From an uncultured Bacteroidales bacterium (lineage in GTDB: Bacteria; Bacteroidota; Bacteroidia; Bacteroidales; P3): 6,936 nt of DNA. The position numbers were made by a program, and so were the translations under genes. Position 1 is the first letter of the stretch. Every line of letters starts with the position of its first letter. Where the stretch lies: NCBI GenBank assembly GCA_947179195.1, contig CAMXAS010000062.1, positions 1-6,936 of the forward strand, given 5' to 3'. The notes beneath the pieces were generated by a model. The model saw nothing but the letters and a program-made list of their open reading frames with translations, had not been told where the DNA came from and made no database searches. Shown here one piece after another: positions 1 to 5,566 of this stretch.

Positions 1-219
1 GCCATCGCAAGCCTTGCCGCGTTGATGAGTTCTTGCAAAAAAGATTGTACATGCACGATTACCTACACAAAGACGGCCGCTGCAGATAGGGATAGTGATG
101 TGTATATGTTTCAAGACTATCCTGCGAACTACGATGCTGACAATTGCAAGGATTTAACCAAAAAATTGGAAAAAGAGTACGCGGATTACGAGTCTTATAA
201 AGACATTACTTGCAAGTAA
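1..219 (+). CDS. Small cysteine-rich lipoprotein, 5' end cut off by window edge
   Basis: The frame is open from base 1, so the true start lies upstream. The visible N-terminus (AIASLAALMSSC) is the end of a hydrophobic signal peptide running into a Bacteroidota-style lipobox, with Cys at bases 34-36 followed by Lys-Lys-Asp. The predicted product is therefore a lipid-anchored envelope protein. A start at TTG 22 or ATG 25 would leave only a stub of signal peptide and is unlikely. The mature part is 61 residues: acylated Cys1, then Cys5, Cys7, Cys38 and Cys60, with a charged, Lys/Glu/Tyr-rich, probably helical stretch (about 39-57). Four cysteines beyond the lipid anchor suggest disulfides or metal binding. 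It is AT-richer (about 42% GC by hand count) than the minus-strand genes. It lies 76 bases before a MauE/thioredoxin-type membrane protein on the same strand, which hints at a redox partnership (inference). I do not recognise the family. The gene and lipoprotein call are fairly sure; the function is unknown. Confidence 0.72.
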   Translation, partial: AIASLAALMSSCKKDCTCTITYTKTAAADRDSDVYMFQDYPANYDADNCKDLTKKLEKEYADYESYKDITCK

Positions 220-231
220 ATCTATGGGTTG

Positions 232-288
232 AGAAAAGAGGGGTAGTTTACATCGTTTCCACCTCTACCCCCTTTTCTTTCTTCTTGT
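232..288 (+). terminator. Long hairpin, probable intrinsic terminator or attenuator
   Basis: The left arm at 232-246 (AGAAAAGAGGGGTAG) pairs with the right arm at 265-278 (CTACCCCCTTTTCT). This gives 14 base pairs with one bulged A at 239 and an 18-base loop. A pyrimidine-rich, T-rich stretch (TTCTTCTTG) follows. It begins 13 bases after the lipoprotein stop, the usual place for a terminator. The next gene's ATG is only 18 bases after the hairpin and no promoter is visible in between. It may therefore be a partial terminator that lets some transcription through, lowering expression of the downstream gene. Confidence 0.6.
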
Positions 289-295
289 ATTGAGC

Positions 296-1168
296 ATGAA
301 ACGGGTCAATCCCTATAGTTTCCTTGTAGGACTTCTGTTTGTCGTTTCCGCCATTGCCAAAGCGTGCGACGCGGCGGCCTTTGCCGAAACCATCGTGCGG
401 TACGGCTTTCCCCGTTTTTCCTTTCTATCCCCCTTTATCATTATCATTGAGTTTCTGTTGGGAGGTCTTTTAATCCTTCGGACCGAACTACGCTACACCA
501 TACCGCTTGCATTTGGCATGGTGTTGTTTTTCACGATAATGTACAGTTATGCCCTGATTTTTGAGGGCAATACAGACTGCGGTTGCTTCGGCCCGTGGCA
601 GGCCCTCAATGCCAGCCCCTTATTTCTATATATAAGGAATACCGTGCTACTGATTTTATTGTTTCTCGCCTATTTGAAAAGAGAAAAATACGGAGATTTT
701 ACGCCCGGTGTCCGCGTGTTGGCACCCGTACTCGTCGGCGCGGGCGTGTTGGCCTTTTTTGTCGGATATACCTACCAAGAACCCGTTTCCTACAAAACCA
801 CCCATATGGCGTTGCACGATTCGGTTTTGAGCGAATTTGTGGAGACTTCGCCCGACAGCACCTACTTGGTCTTCGCTTTTTCGTACACTTGCCCCCACTG
901 CCTCAATTCGATAGGCAACCTCAAAGAATGTGCCCGATTTCCCGTAGCCGATAAAGTGATAGGGTTGGCTTTGGGCGACAGCGTGATGGAAAATCGGTTT
1001 TTCAGAAAAATTTTCGAGCCGAATTTTATCATCCGCAACCATAAAAAAGAACTGTTGCGCCTAACCGAAAAATTTCCGCGCACTTACTATATCCGCCACG
1101 ACAGCATCGTGCTTCAAATGTCCGGCGAATTACCCTGCCCTTTTATTTTCAGCGCCCACCTCGATTGA
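296..1168 (+). CDS. MauE/DoxX-type membrane protein with C-terminal thioredoxin-like domain
   Basis: The product is 290 residues from ATG 296. An in-frame TTG at 290 would add two residues and is less likely. Hydrophobic segments lie at about 7-25, 45-62, 66-87, 109-127 and 138-157. The first four resemble the four-helix MauE/DoxX fold, including the DCGCFG motif (Cys95, Cys97) seen in MauE-like redox proteins. The fifth connects to a soluble domain (about 183-290), predicted to face the periplasm, with a thioredoxin-fold CPHC motif (Cys199, Cys202). A likely cis-proline at Pro261 (FPRTYYI) precedes a beta strand. CPHC is the DsbA-type active site, so thiol-disulfide exchange is plausible. 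The membrane CxC could pass electrons to the soluble CPHC (inference). The upstream neighbour is a Cys-rich lipoprotein gene. The gene ends in tandem TGA codons, 10 bases from the convergent recX stop. Its physiological substrate is unknown; it is not assignable to methylamine metabolism, where MauE was first defined. Confidence 0.85.
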   Translation: MKRVNPYSFLVGLLFVVSAIAKACDAAAFAETIVRYGFPRFSFLSPFIIIIEFLLGGLLILRTELRYTIPLAFGMVLFFTIMYSYALIFEGNTDCGCFGPWQALNASPLFLYIRNTVLLILLFLAYLKREKYGDFTPGVRVLAPVLVGAGVLAFFVGYTYQEPVSYKTTHMALHDSVLSEFVETSPDSTYLVFAFSYTCPHCLNSIGNLKECARFPVADKVIGLALGDSVMENRFFRKIFEPNFIIRNHKKELLRLTEKFPRTYYIRHDSIVLQMSGELPCPFIFSAHLD

Positions 1169-1170
1169 TG

Positions 1171-1191
1171 AAAATCCCTCATTGAGGGATT
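1171..1191 (-). terminator. Intrinsic terminator of the recX transcription unit
   Basis: There is a perfect inverted repeat with 9-base arms (AATCCCTCA at 1173-1181, TGAGGGATT at 1183-1191) around a single central base, which would fold with a 3-base loop. Read on the minus strand the hairpin ends in a T4 tract (1171-1174), as expected for a rho-independent terminator. The recX stop codon (1179-1181) lies inside the hairpin. On the + strand no T tract follows, so it is probably not efficient for the convergent membrane protein gene. Confidence 0.65.
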
Positions 1192-1658
1192 ACCTCCTCT
1201 TCGTCCTCTTCCCCCACTTCCACCGCCAGGTCTTTGGCCCACTCGCGGAGCAGCGCGGCCTCGAAGCCGCGGCTCAGGGCGGTTTGCCAACCTTTGGTCT
1301 GCAACACGGCACGCCCCGTGCTTTCGTAGTCGCCGGCGTCGATTTCGGAAAGGCCGTCGGCCACGTCGCCGGCCGAAATGCCCTTGGCCCGCAGGCCCAT
1401 GATGATTTTGCGGCGGCCCCAATGGTTTTGACGGAACTTGCCGCGGCAATACGCGCGGGCAAAGCGGTTCTCGTCCAAAAAGCCCTCGGCTTCCAGACGT
1501 TCTATCCAACGCGCCGTCTCGGCCGCGCCCCGCACGCCCAAGCCCGACAGTTTGAGCCGCACTTCCTGCCGGCAGCGTTCCTGATACGCGCAATAGCGCG
1601 CCAATTTTTGAAACAGGGCCACCTCATCGGCGGCCCTGTCCTTTAAAGTCTGTTCCAC
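1179..1658 (-). CDS. recX: Regulatory protein RecX
   Basis: RecX binds RecA filaments in the cytoplasm and modulates RecA's recombinase and coprotease activity. The product is 159 residues, close to the usual size (E. coli about 166). It shows the family's three-helix-repeat pattern: a first repeat with ARYCAYQERCRQEV (about 20-33), then a second with RLEAEGFLDENRFARAYCRG (54-73). The third contains WGRRKIIMGLRAKGIS (80-95). The C-terminus carries an acidic tail (Glu/Asp-rich, about 147-156). The start is GTG at 1656-1658, 12 bases after the stop of the upstream peptidase gene, without a clear Shine-Dalgarno sequence. That spacing implies co-transcription with the peptidase gene. recA is not in the window. 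The stop codon sits in a terminator hairpin, so recX is the last gene of its unit. Family assignment is confident. Confidence 0.9.
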   Translation of the reverse strand: MEQTLKDRAADEVALFQKLARYCAYQERCRQEVRLKLSGLGVRGAAETARWIERLEAEGFLDENRFARAYCRGKFRQNHWGRRKIIMGLRAKGISAGDVADGLSEIDAGDYESTGRAVLQTKGWQTALSRGFEAALLREWAKDLAVEVGEEDEEEVIPQ

Positions 1659-1670
1659 GTCAAGCCAAAA

Positions 1671-2870
1671 CTATTCGGCCATCTTCGCCTTTACCGATTC
1701 GGGCAGCGCTTCTTTGTTCACCATGATATCCAACGTCTTGGCGCGGAAAAACGCTTCCGACATATAGATATAGCCCTTCTGCGGGTTGGACGTATTCCAG
1801 GAGTTCTTAATCTTATAGTACTTGTTGCCGTTCTGGTCGTAAGCGATGCCTACGAGGTGCATCCCGTGGTCGTCGGTCGAAGTCCATTCGTCATAACCTT
1901 TCTGACGTTCGGCCTGGTCGATGGTCTTTTCGGGCACGATTTTCTCGAACTTATAGGCGGCGTCCTTCTTTTCCTTGTCGGACATGCTCTCCCATTTGTC
2001 GCGGTCGGTACCCTTGATGTCCTCGCTCTCTTCGTCGGGCACGATGGCTACGCCGTTCTTCCAAGAGAAGCCGCGTTCGCTCACGTCGCCGCCCCATACG
2101 AGCGTATAACCTTTCATAATGGCGCTATCCACCACGGCTTCGAACTCATCCAGCGGCAGGTTGAACACCAGGCCGTGGTTCCAGTTGTCGGGCACGTCCA
2201 TTTCATAATAGGTATAGAACGGATAGTGCGTGAACGAGGTCAGCTTCACGTAGTCGGAAGCCTTCAGGCCCAATTCGTCGGCGAAGCTGCGCGGCGTATA
2301 GGTCTTGCCGTTGTATTCGAATTCCACCGGGTTCTCGCCGAAATAGGCTTCCAAGATGCCGTTGTAGGCCTTGCGCCAAGCCGGCGTCAACGTCTTGCCG
2401 CCGACCACCGCTTCCAAATAACCTTTCAGCACGCGGTCCAACTCGCTGTGGTCGTGCTTGTCGGTGCCGTAGTTGAGGCCCGCGAACACTTCTTCCGGCA
2501 CGATGCCGTGCGTTTCCAAAACATCCACCACGTCGTTGCTCGCGCCGCCCGTCGGGAAATAAGCGTCACCGTGCATACGCACGTATTTGTCGCCTTTCTT
2601 CACATAGCAGATATATACAGGATACATATCCGACAGGTCGAATTCGCCCTTGCCCATGCGCAACAATTCCGATTCCAGGAACGAAACCGCCGAGAAACTC
2701 CAGCAGGTACCGGAACGGTATTGGTCTTTGACCGGCGTCGCAGGGGCTTCTTTCTTAACCGTGAAGACGTAAGCGCCTTTCTTGTCGTCGGTTTTCTTCT
2801 TCTGGGCGTTACCCAGACCGGGCACGGCGATCAGGGCCGCCATCGCCCACAACATCCATTGTTTTTTCAT
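1671..2870 (-). CDS. Exported papain-like cysteine peptidase (C1, bleomycin hydrolase/PepC-like)
   Basis: The product is 399 residues and cleaves peptides with an active-site cysteine. An N-terminal signal peptide (about 1-22, hydrophobic core WMLWAMAALIAVPGLG, likely cut after Gly-Asn-Ala) sends it to the periplasm or beyond. A lysine-rich stretch (24-31) follows. Active-site residues are visible: oxyanion Gln50 and nucleophile Cys56 in DQYRSGTCWSFS, His338 in DDHGMHLVG, and Asn356 in KIKNSWN. The Gln-Cys spacing of six matches papain. The long insert between Cys and His, and the family's usual 435-455 residues, point to the bleomycin hydrolase/PepC branch rather than plain papain. Unlike classical PepC it is exported, and only 43 residues follow Asn356, with no PWDPMG-like C-terminal arm. 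It lies between the arginase-fold gene (19-base gap) and recX (12-base gap). No promoter is seen directly upstream. Family is confident; substrate and exact peptidase type are not. Confidence 0.88.
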   Translation of the reverse strand: MKKQWMLWAMAALIAVPGLGNAQKKKTDDKKGAYVFTVKKEAPATPVKDQYRSGTCWSFSAVSFLESELLRMGKGEFDLSDMYPVYICYVKKGDKYVRMHGDAYFPTGGASNDVVDVLETHGIVPEEVFAGLNYGTDKHDHSELDRVLKGYLEAVVGGKTLTPAWRKAYNGILEAYFGENPVEFEYNGKTYTPRSFADELGLKASDYVKLTSFTHYPFYTYYEMDVPDNWNHGLVFNLPLDEFEAVVDSAIMKGYTLVWGGDVSERGFSWKNGVAIVPDEESEDIKGTDRDKWESMSDKEKKDAAYKFEKIVPEKTIDQAERQKGYDEWTSTDDHGMHLVGIAYDQNGNKYYKIKNSWNTSNPQKGYIYMSEAFFRAKTLDIMVNKEALPESVKAKMAE

Positions 2871-2889
2871 AGTGATATATAGATTTAGT

Positions 2890-4044
2890 TTATTTTATAC
2901 GACGGTAAGCCCGCCACCAGCGTTCGGGCTTGTTGCCCTCCACAGCCTGTTCGTAGTCTTTGTAGGTGCACGGGATGAAATAATGGCGGCCATAACGCTG
3001 TTTCTGTTCTTCCGTACACGGCAGGAGCACCCACCAGCGGTCGGTCTGCTTGCACTTGTAGAACTCCACGTCCGGCTCGTCGCCCTCGCCCATGACCTTA
3101 TATACCTTGTATTCGTATTGCCCTTCCAGCGGGTGGTCGTTGATGCGGAACTCCACGCCCTCGATGAAACACCACAGCATCTGCGCCTGCAACATGGCCG
3201 AACGGCCTTCGGGGTCGCAAGCCGGGTGGTAGTCGAAAAAGCCCACCGACGACACCTGATAGCTGGTGCCGGCATAGCGCATGAGCTGACAGATTTCCTC
3301 GGCCGAGAAGCCGGTGGGGAACGCATAGGCGTTGCCGGGCGCGTCGGCCTTGCGCACCGCCGCCATATCGACGCTCACGCAGTCGGCCCCGCGCAAAGCG
3401 GGTTCCGCCTCGGCGATGCTGCCGTGCAACAGCCCGAAGCGGTAGTCGTCGAACTGCAGGCGGTCCATCAGGTCGAAGGCGGCCGCGTCGTTCAGATAGA
3501 CCTGGTTGCCGAGGTTGATGTAGTTGAAGATATGGTTGGGCGACTGCGTGACCACGCGCCCCATATACGACTTGTTGCCAATCGGCCCTTCGGGCGAACC
3601 GAGGTCGAAGCCCGAATCAACCGTGAGCAGCGTGATGGCCTGCCGCATACGCGCGTAGGCCCGGCTCATGGCATAGGTCACGTCCTGCGAGCCGCCGAGC
3701 ACCACCACGAGCGTGCCCTGCAACAGCAAACGGTAGCAGACTTCCTCTACGGCCGCATACGTGTCTTCCACGCTCTGACCCGTCCGCAGACGGCCCAAGT
3801 CAACGATCTTGCCGTAAAAAGCGTGCGGGTGCAGGCGGTAGAAGCAAGCGCGCACCCGGTCCGCACCGTCGCAGACCTGACCGCCGTTCTCGCCGCGGCT
3901 CTCGGCCACGCTGAAAATGCCAATCCGCTTCCCCAACAAATCGGGGAAACCGGCCTCTTTGGTATATACTTCCGCCACGCCCTGCCAGTCGCCGCCCACG
4001 GGCACATCCACCGGCTCAAACCATTCATCCAACTCCATTTCCAT
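2890..4044 (-). CDS. Arginase/formimidoylglutamase-fold protein with degenerate metal site
   Basis: The product is 384 residues, predicted cytoplasmic, with no signal peptide. The ureohydrolase fold is recognisable from its motifs in order. VVVLGGSQDVTYAM (113-126) corresponds to the GGxHs loop, LTVDSGFDLG (140-149) to the DAHxD motif, and CVSVDMAAVRKADAPG (222-237) to the SxDxDxxDPxxAPG motif. PTGFSAEE (243-250) matches the late Gly...Glu motif. In active arginases, agmatinases and formimidoylglutamases these loops bind two manganese ions. Here the first His is Gln120, the His of DAHxD is Gly145, and the second Asp of DxD is Ala228; Asp143, Asp147 and Asp226 remain. Normal dinuclear catalysis is therefore doubtful (inference). 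Residues from about 300 on form an extra tail rich in Trp, Tyr and Cys (WW at 337-338 and 376-377) beyond the usual length of the family. No histidine-degradation genes are nearby, so hutG is not assigned. The gene follows a Bacteroidota-type promoter and heads a likely three-gene unit. Confidence 0.8.
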   Translation of the reverse strand: MEMELDEWFEPVDVPVGGDWQGVAEVYTKEAGFPDLLGKRIGIFSVAESRGENGGQVCDGADRVRACFYRLHPHAFYGKIVDLGRLRTGQSVEDTYAAVEEVCYRLLLQGTLVVVLGGSQDVTYAMSRAYARMRQAITLLTVDSGFDLGSPEGPIGNKSYMGRVVTQSPNHIFNYINLGNQVYLNDAAAFDLMDRLQFDDYRFGLLHGSIAEAEPALRGADCVSVDMAAVRKADAPGNAYAFPTGFSAEEICQLMRYAGTSYQVSSVGFFDYHPACDPEGRSAMLQAQMLWCFIEGVEFRINDHPLEGQYEYKVYKVMGEGDEPDVEFYKCKQTDRWWVLLPCTEEQKQRYGRHYFIPCTYKDYEQAVEGNKPERWWRAYRRIK

Positions 4045-4068
4045 AACGCTACTATTTTTTCAGCACAA

Positions 4069-4099
4069 CAAAGGTAGTGCCTTTACTTATTCTTCCAAA
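4069..4099 (-). promoter_or_regulatory. Bacteroidota-type promoter for the arginase-fold/peptidase/recX unit
   Basis: Read on the minus strand, TTTG (4096-4099) is separated by exactly 19 bases from TACCTTTG (4069-4076). This matches the known Bacteroides primary-sigma consensus (-33 TTTG, -7 TAnnTTTG, spacing about 19-21). Transcription would begin around 4060-4065, giving a short leader of about 20 bases to the ATG at 4044. That leader contains an A-rich run (4053-4060), common before start codons in this phylum. The -33 element lies inside the last codons of trkH. Confidence 0.68.
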
Positions 4100-5558
4100 A
4101 TGACGGCATCCCGATAAGCAATACCGTAAACAAGCCCAAACGCCCCACGAGCATCAGCCACATCGAAATCCATTTGGCGATGGCCGGATAGTCCGTCACC
4201 GCGCACAGGCTGCACACCTGCCCCGTTACCGGGCCGATGTTGCTCATGCTCGAAAACGAGATGGCGAACGAGGTCACGAGGTCGAAGCCGCAGAACGCGA
4301 AGCACACGGCCCCCACCATGCCCACCAGCACGTAGAGGAAAAAGAACGCCAGCACCTGCCGTATGACTTCCTGCCCCAACACGCGGCCATTGTATTTGAG
4401 CGGCAACACGGCCCGCGGATGGGCGGCGCGCTTGAATTCCAACAACGTGTTCTTGAACATCAGCACGAAGCGCGAGAGTTTCATCGCGCCCGTGGAGGAG
4501 CCGGAGCACGCGCCCACGACCATAAGCCCCAGCAGCACCCATTGCAGGCCCGCCGGCCACAGCGAGAAATCCGAGCTGACGAAACCCGTCGTGGTGCCGA
4601 TGGAGACGCACTGGAACGCGGCCAAACGGAAGGCTTCCTCCGCCTCCAATCTGCCCGAAGCCGACAGATACAGCGCCACCGAAGCCAAAAGGCAGAGCAC
4701 GAGCATATAGATGCCGTAGGCACGCAGTTCCTCGTCGCGCGCCACACGGGCAAACTGTTTCTTGAGCATGAAATAATACATCATGTAGTTGATGCCCGAC
4801 AGGAACATGAACAGCAACACGATGTACTGCACGAGCGGCGTGGCCGATACCAAACTGTCCGGATAGGTGGAGAAACCGCCCGTGGCCGCCGTCGAAAGCG
4901 CATGACAGAAAGCGTCGTGGAACGACATCCCCGCCAAGCCGAGCAGTATCGTTTCCGCGAACGTCAGACTAATATATACTACACAGATAATTTTGGCCGT
5001 GTCTTTGAGGCGGGGCTGGGAACGGTGGTCCATCGACCCCGTCATTTCGGCCGCGAACAGCGCGTAACCGGCCAAGCCCATGGCGGGCAGGGCCGCAATC
5101 ATGAAGATGATGATGCCCAAGCCGCCTATCCACTGCGTGAGCGCACGCCACAGCAAGACGCTCTCCGGCAGGAGCGACGGGTCTTGAAACACCGAAGAGC
5201 CCGTGGTCGTGAAACCGGAGATGCTTTCGTAAAACGCATCGGAGAAACTGTCGGTCAGCCCCGTCAGATAGTACGGCAGGGCCGAGAACACCGCCATGAC
5301 GAGCCAGGCCAGCACCACGGTCAGGAAGCCGTCGCGCACGCGGAACGCGGCCGCATGCCGCCATACCCGCCGCATATACCGCGACGAGAGCCCGATGAGG
5401 ATGCCCACCAAGGCCAAACCGCCGAACACCGGCTGCGTGTCGCAGGCCGTCTCGTGCGTGAACCACGCCCACAGGAACGGCAACAGCATCATGACGCCGA
5501 CCATCCCCAGCAGGAGACAGAGCAACTTGACGATGATGGCGGTACTCTTGTTTTTCAT
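4083..5558 (-). CDS. trkH: Trk/Ktr-type potassium uptake pore protein TrkH
   Basis: This is the membrane subunit that moves K+ into the cell across the inner membrane, together with the RCK subunit encoded just upstream. The product is 491 residues, close to E. coli TrkH (about 483), and almost wholly hydrophobic. All four pore loops of the repeated M1-P-M2 architecture are visible, each with its selectivity-filter glycine: FTTTGS (116-121), TAATGG (223-228), GTTTGF (321-326) and MSNIGP (438-443). Other family marks are TQWIGGLGIIIF (141-152) and GACSGSSTGAMK (349-360), next to the intramembrane gate region. The start is ATG at 5556-5558, eight bases after the trkA stop, so the two are almost certainly one operon and probably translationally linked. 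The final codons overlap the promoter of the next unit. Nothing appears truncated. Identity is confident; choice between K+ alone and K+ with Na+ or H+ coupling cannot be read from sequence. Confidence 0.95.
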   Translation of the reverse strand: MKNKSTAIIVKLLCLLLGMVGVMMLLPFLWAWFTHETACDTQPVFGGLALVGILIGLSSRYMRRVWRHAAAFRVRDGFLTVVLAWLVMAVFSALPYYLTGLTDSFSDAFYESISGFTTTGSSVFQDPSLLPESVLLWRALTQWIGGLGIIIFMIAALPAMGLAGYALFAAEMTGSMDHRSQPRLKDTAKIICVVYISLTFAETILLGLAGMSFHDAFCHALSTAATGGFSTYPDSLVSATPLVQYIVLLFMFLSGINYMMYYFMLKKQFARVARDEELRAYGIYMLVLCLLASVALYLSASGRLEAEEAFRLAAFQCVSIGTTTGFVSSDFSLWPAGLQWVLLGLMVVGACSGSSTGAMKLSRFVLMFKNTLLEFKRAAHPRAVLPLKYNGRVLGQEVIRQVLAFFFLYVLVGMVGAVCFAFCGFDLVTSFAISFSSMSNIGPVTGQVCSLCAVTDYPAIAKWISMWLMLVGRLGLFTVLLIGMPSFWKNK

Positions 5559-5566
5559 CCCGATGC

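Noticed and set aside
22..219. Lipoprotein gene starting at TTG 22
   Set aside because: The frame is open to base 1 and encodes the end of a signal peptide, so the real start is outside the window.
1182..1646. Open frame on the + strand covering nearly all of recX
   Set aside because: Its translation has no family features, and RecX motifs on the minus strand explain the stretch.
1857..2882. Open frame on the + strand (341 codons) opposite the C1 peptidase gene
   Set aside because: It is a shadow of the peptidase, whose catalytic residues and signal peptide confirm the minus frame.
2871..2889. A separate promoter in the AT-rich gap before the peptidase gene
   Set aside because: The 19-base gap is AT-rich, but no TAnnTTTG element or TTTG at the right spacing is seen there or just upstream.
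2890..4044. Naming the arginase-fold gene hutG (formimidoylglutamase)
   Set aside because: Key metal ligands are substituted and no other histidine-degradation gene is present, so a specific enzymatic name is not supported.
2782..4077. Long open frame on the + strand (431 codons) opposite the arginase-fold gene
   Set aside because: It is antisense to a gene with clear family motifs. Its translation is rich in His, Arg, Ala and Val without domain pattern, as expected from the mirror frame of GC-rich codons.
4070..4085. Small inverted repeat AAAGG/CCTTT as a trkH terminator
   Set aside because: The stem has only five pairs, no T tract follows on the minus strand, and it coincides with the promoter's TACCTTTG element.
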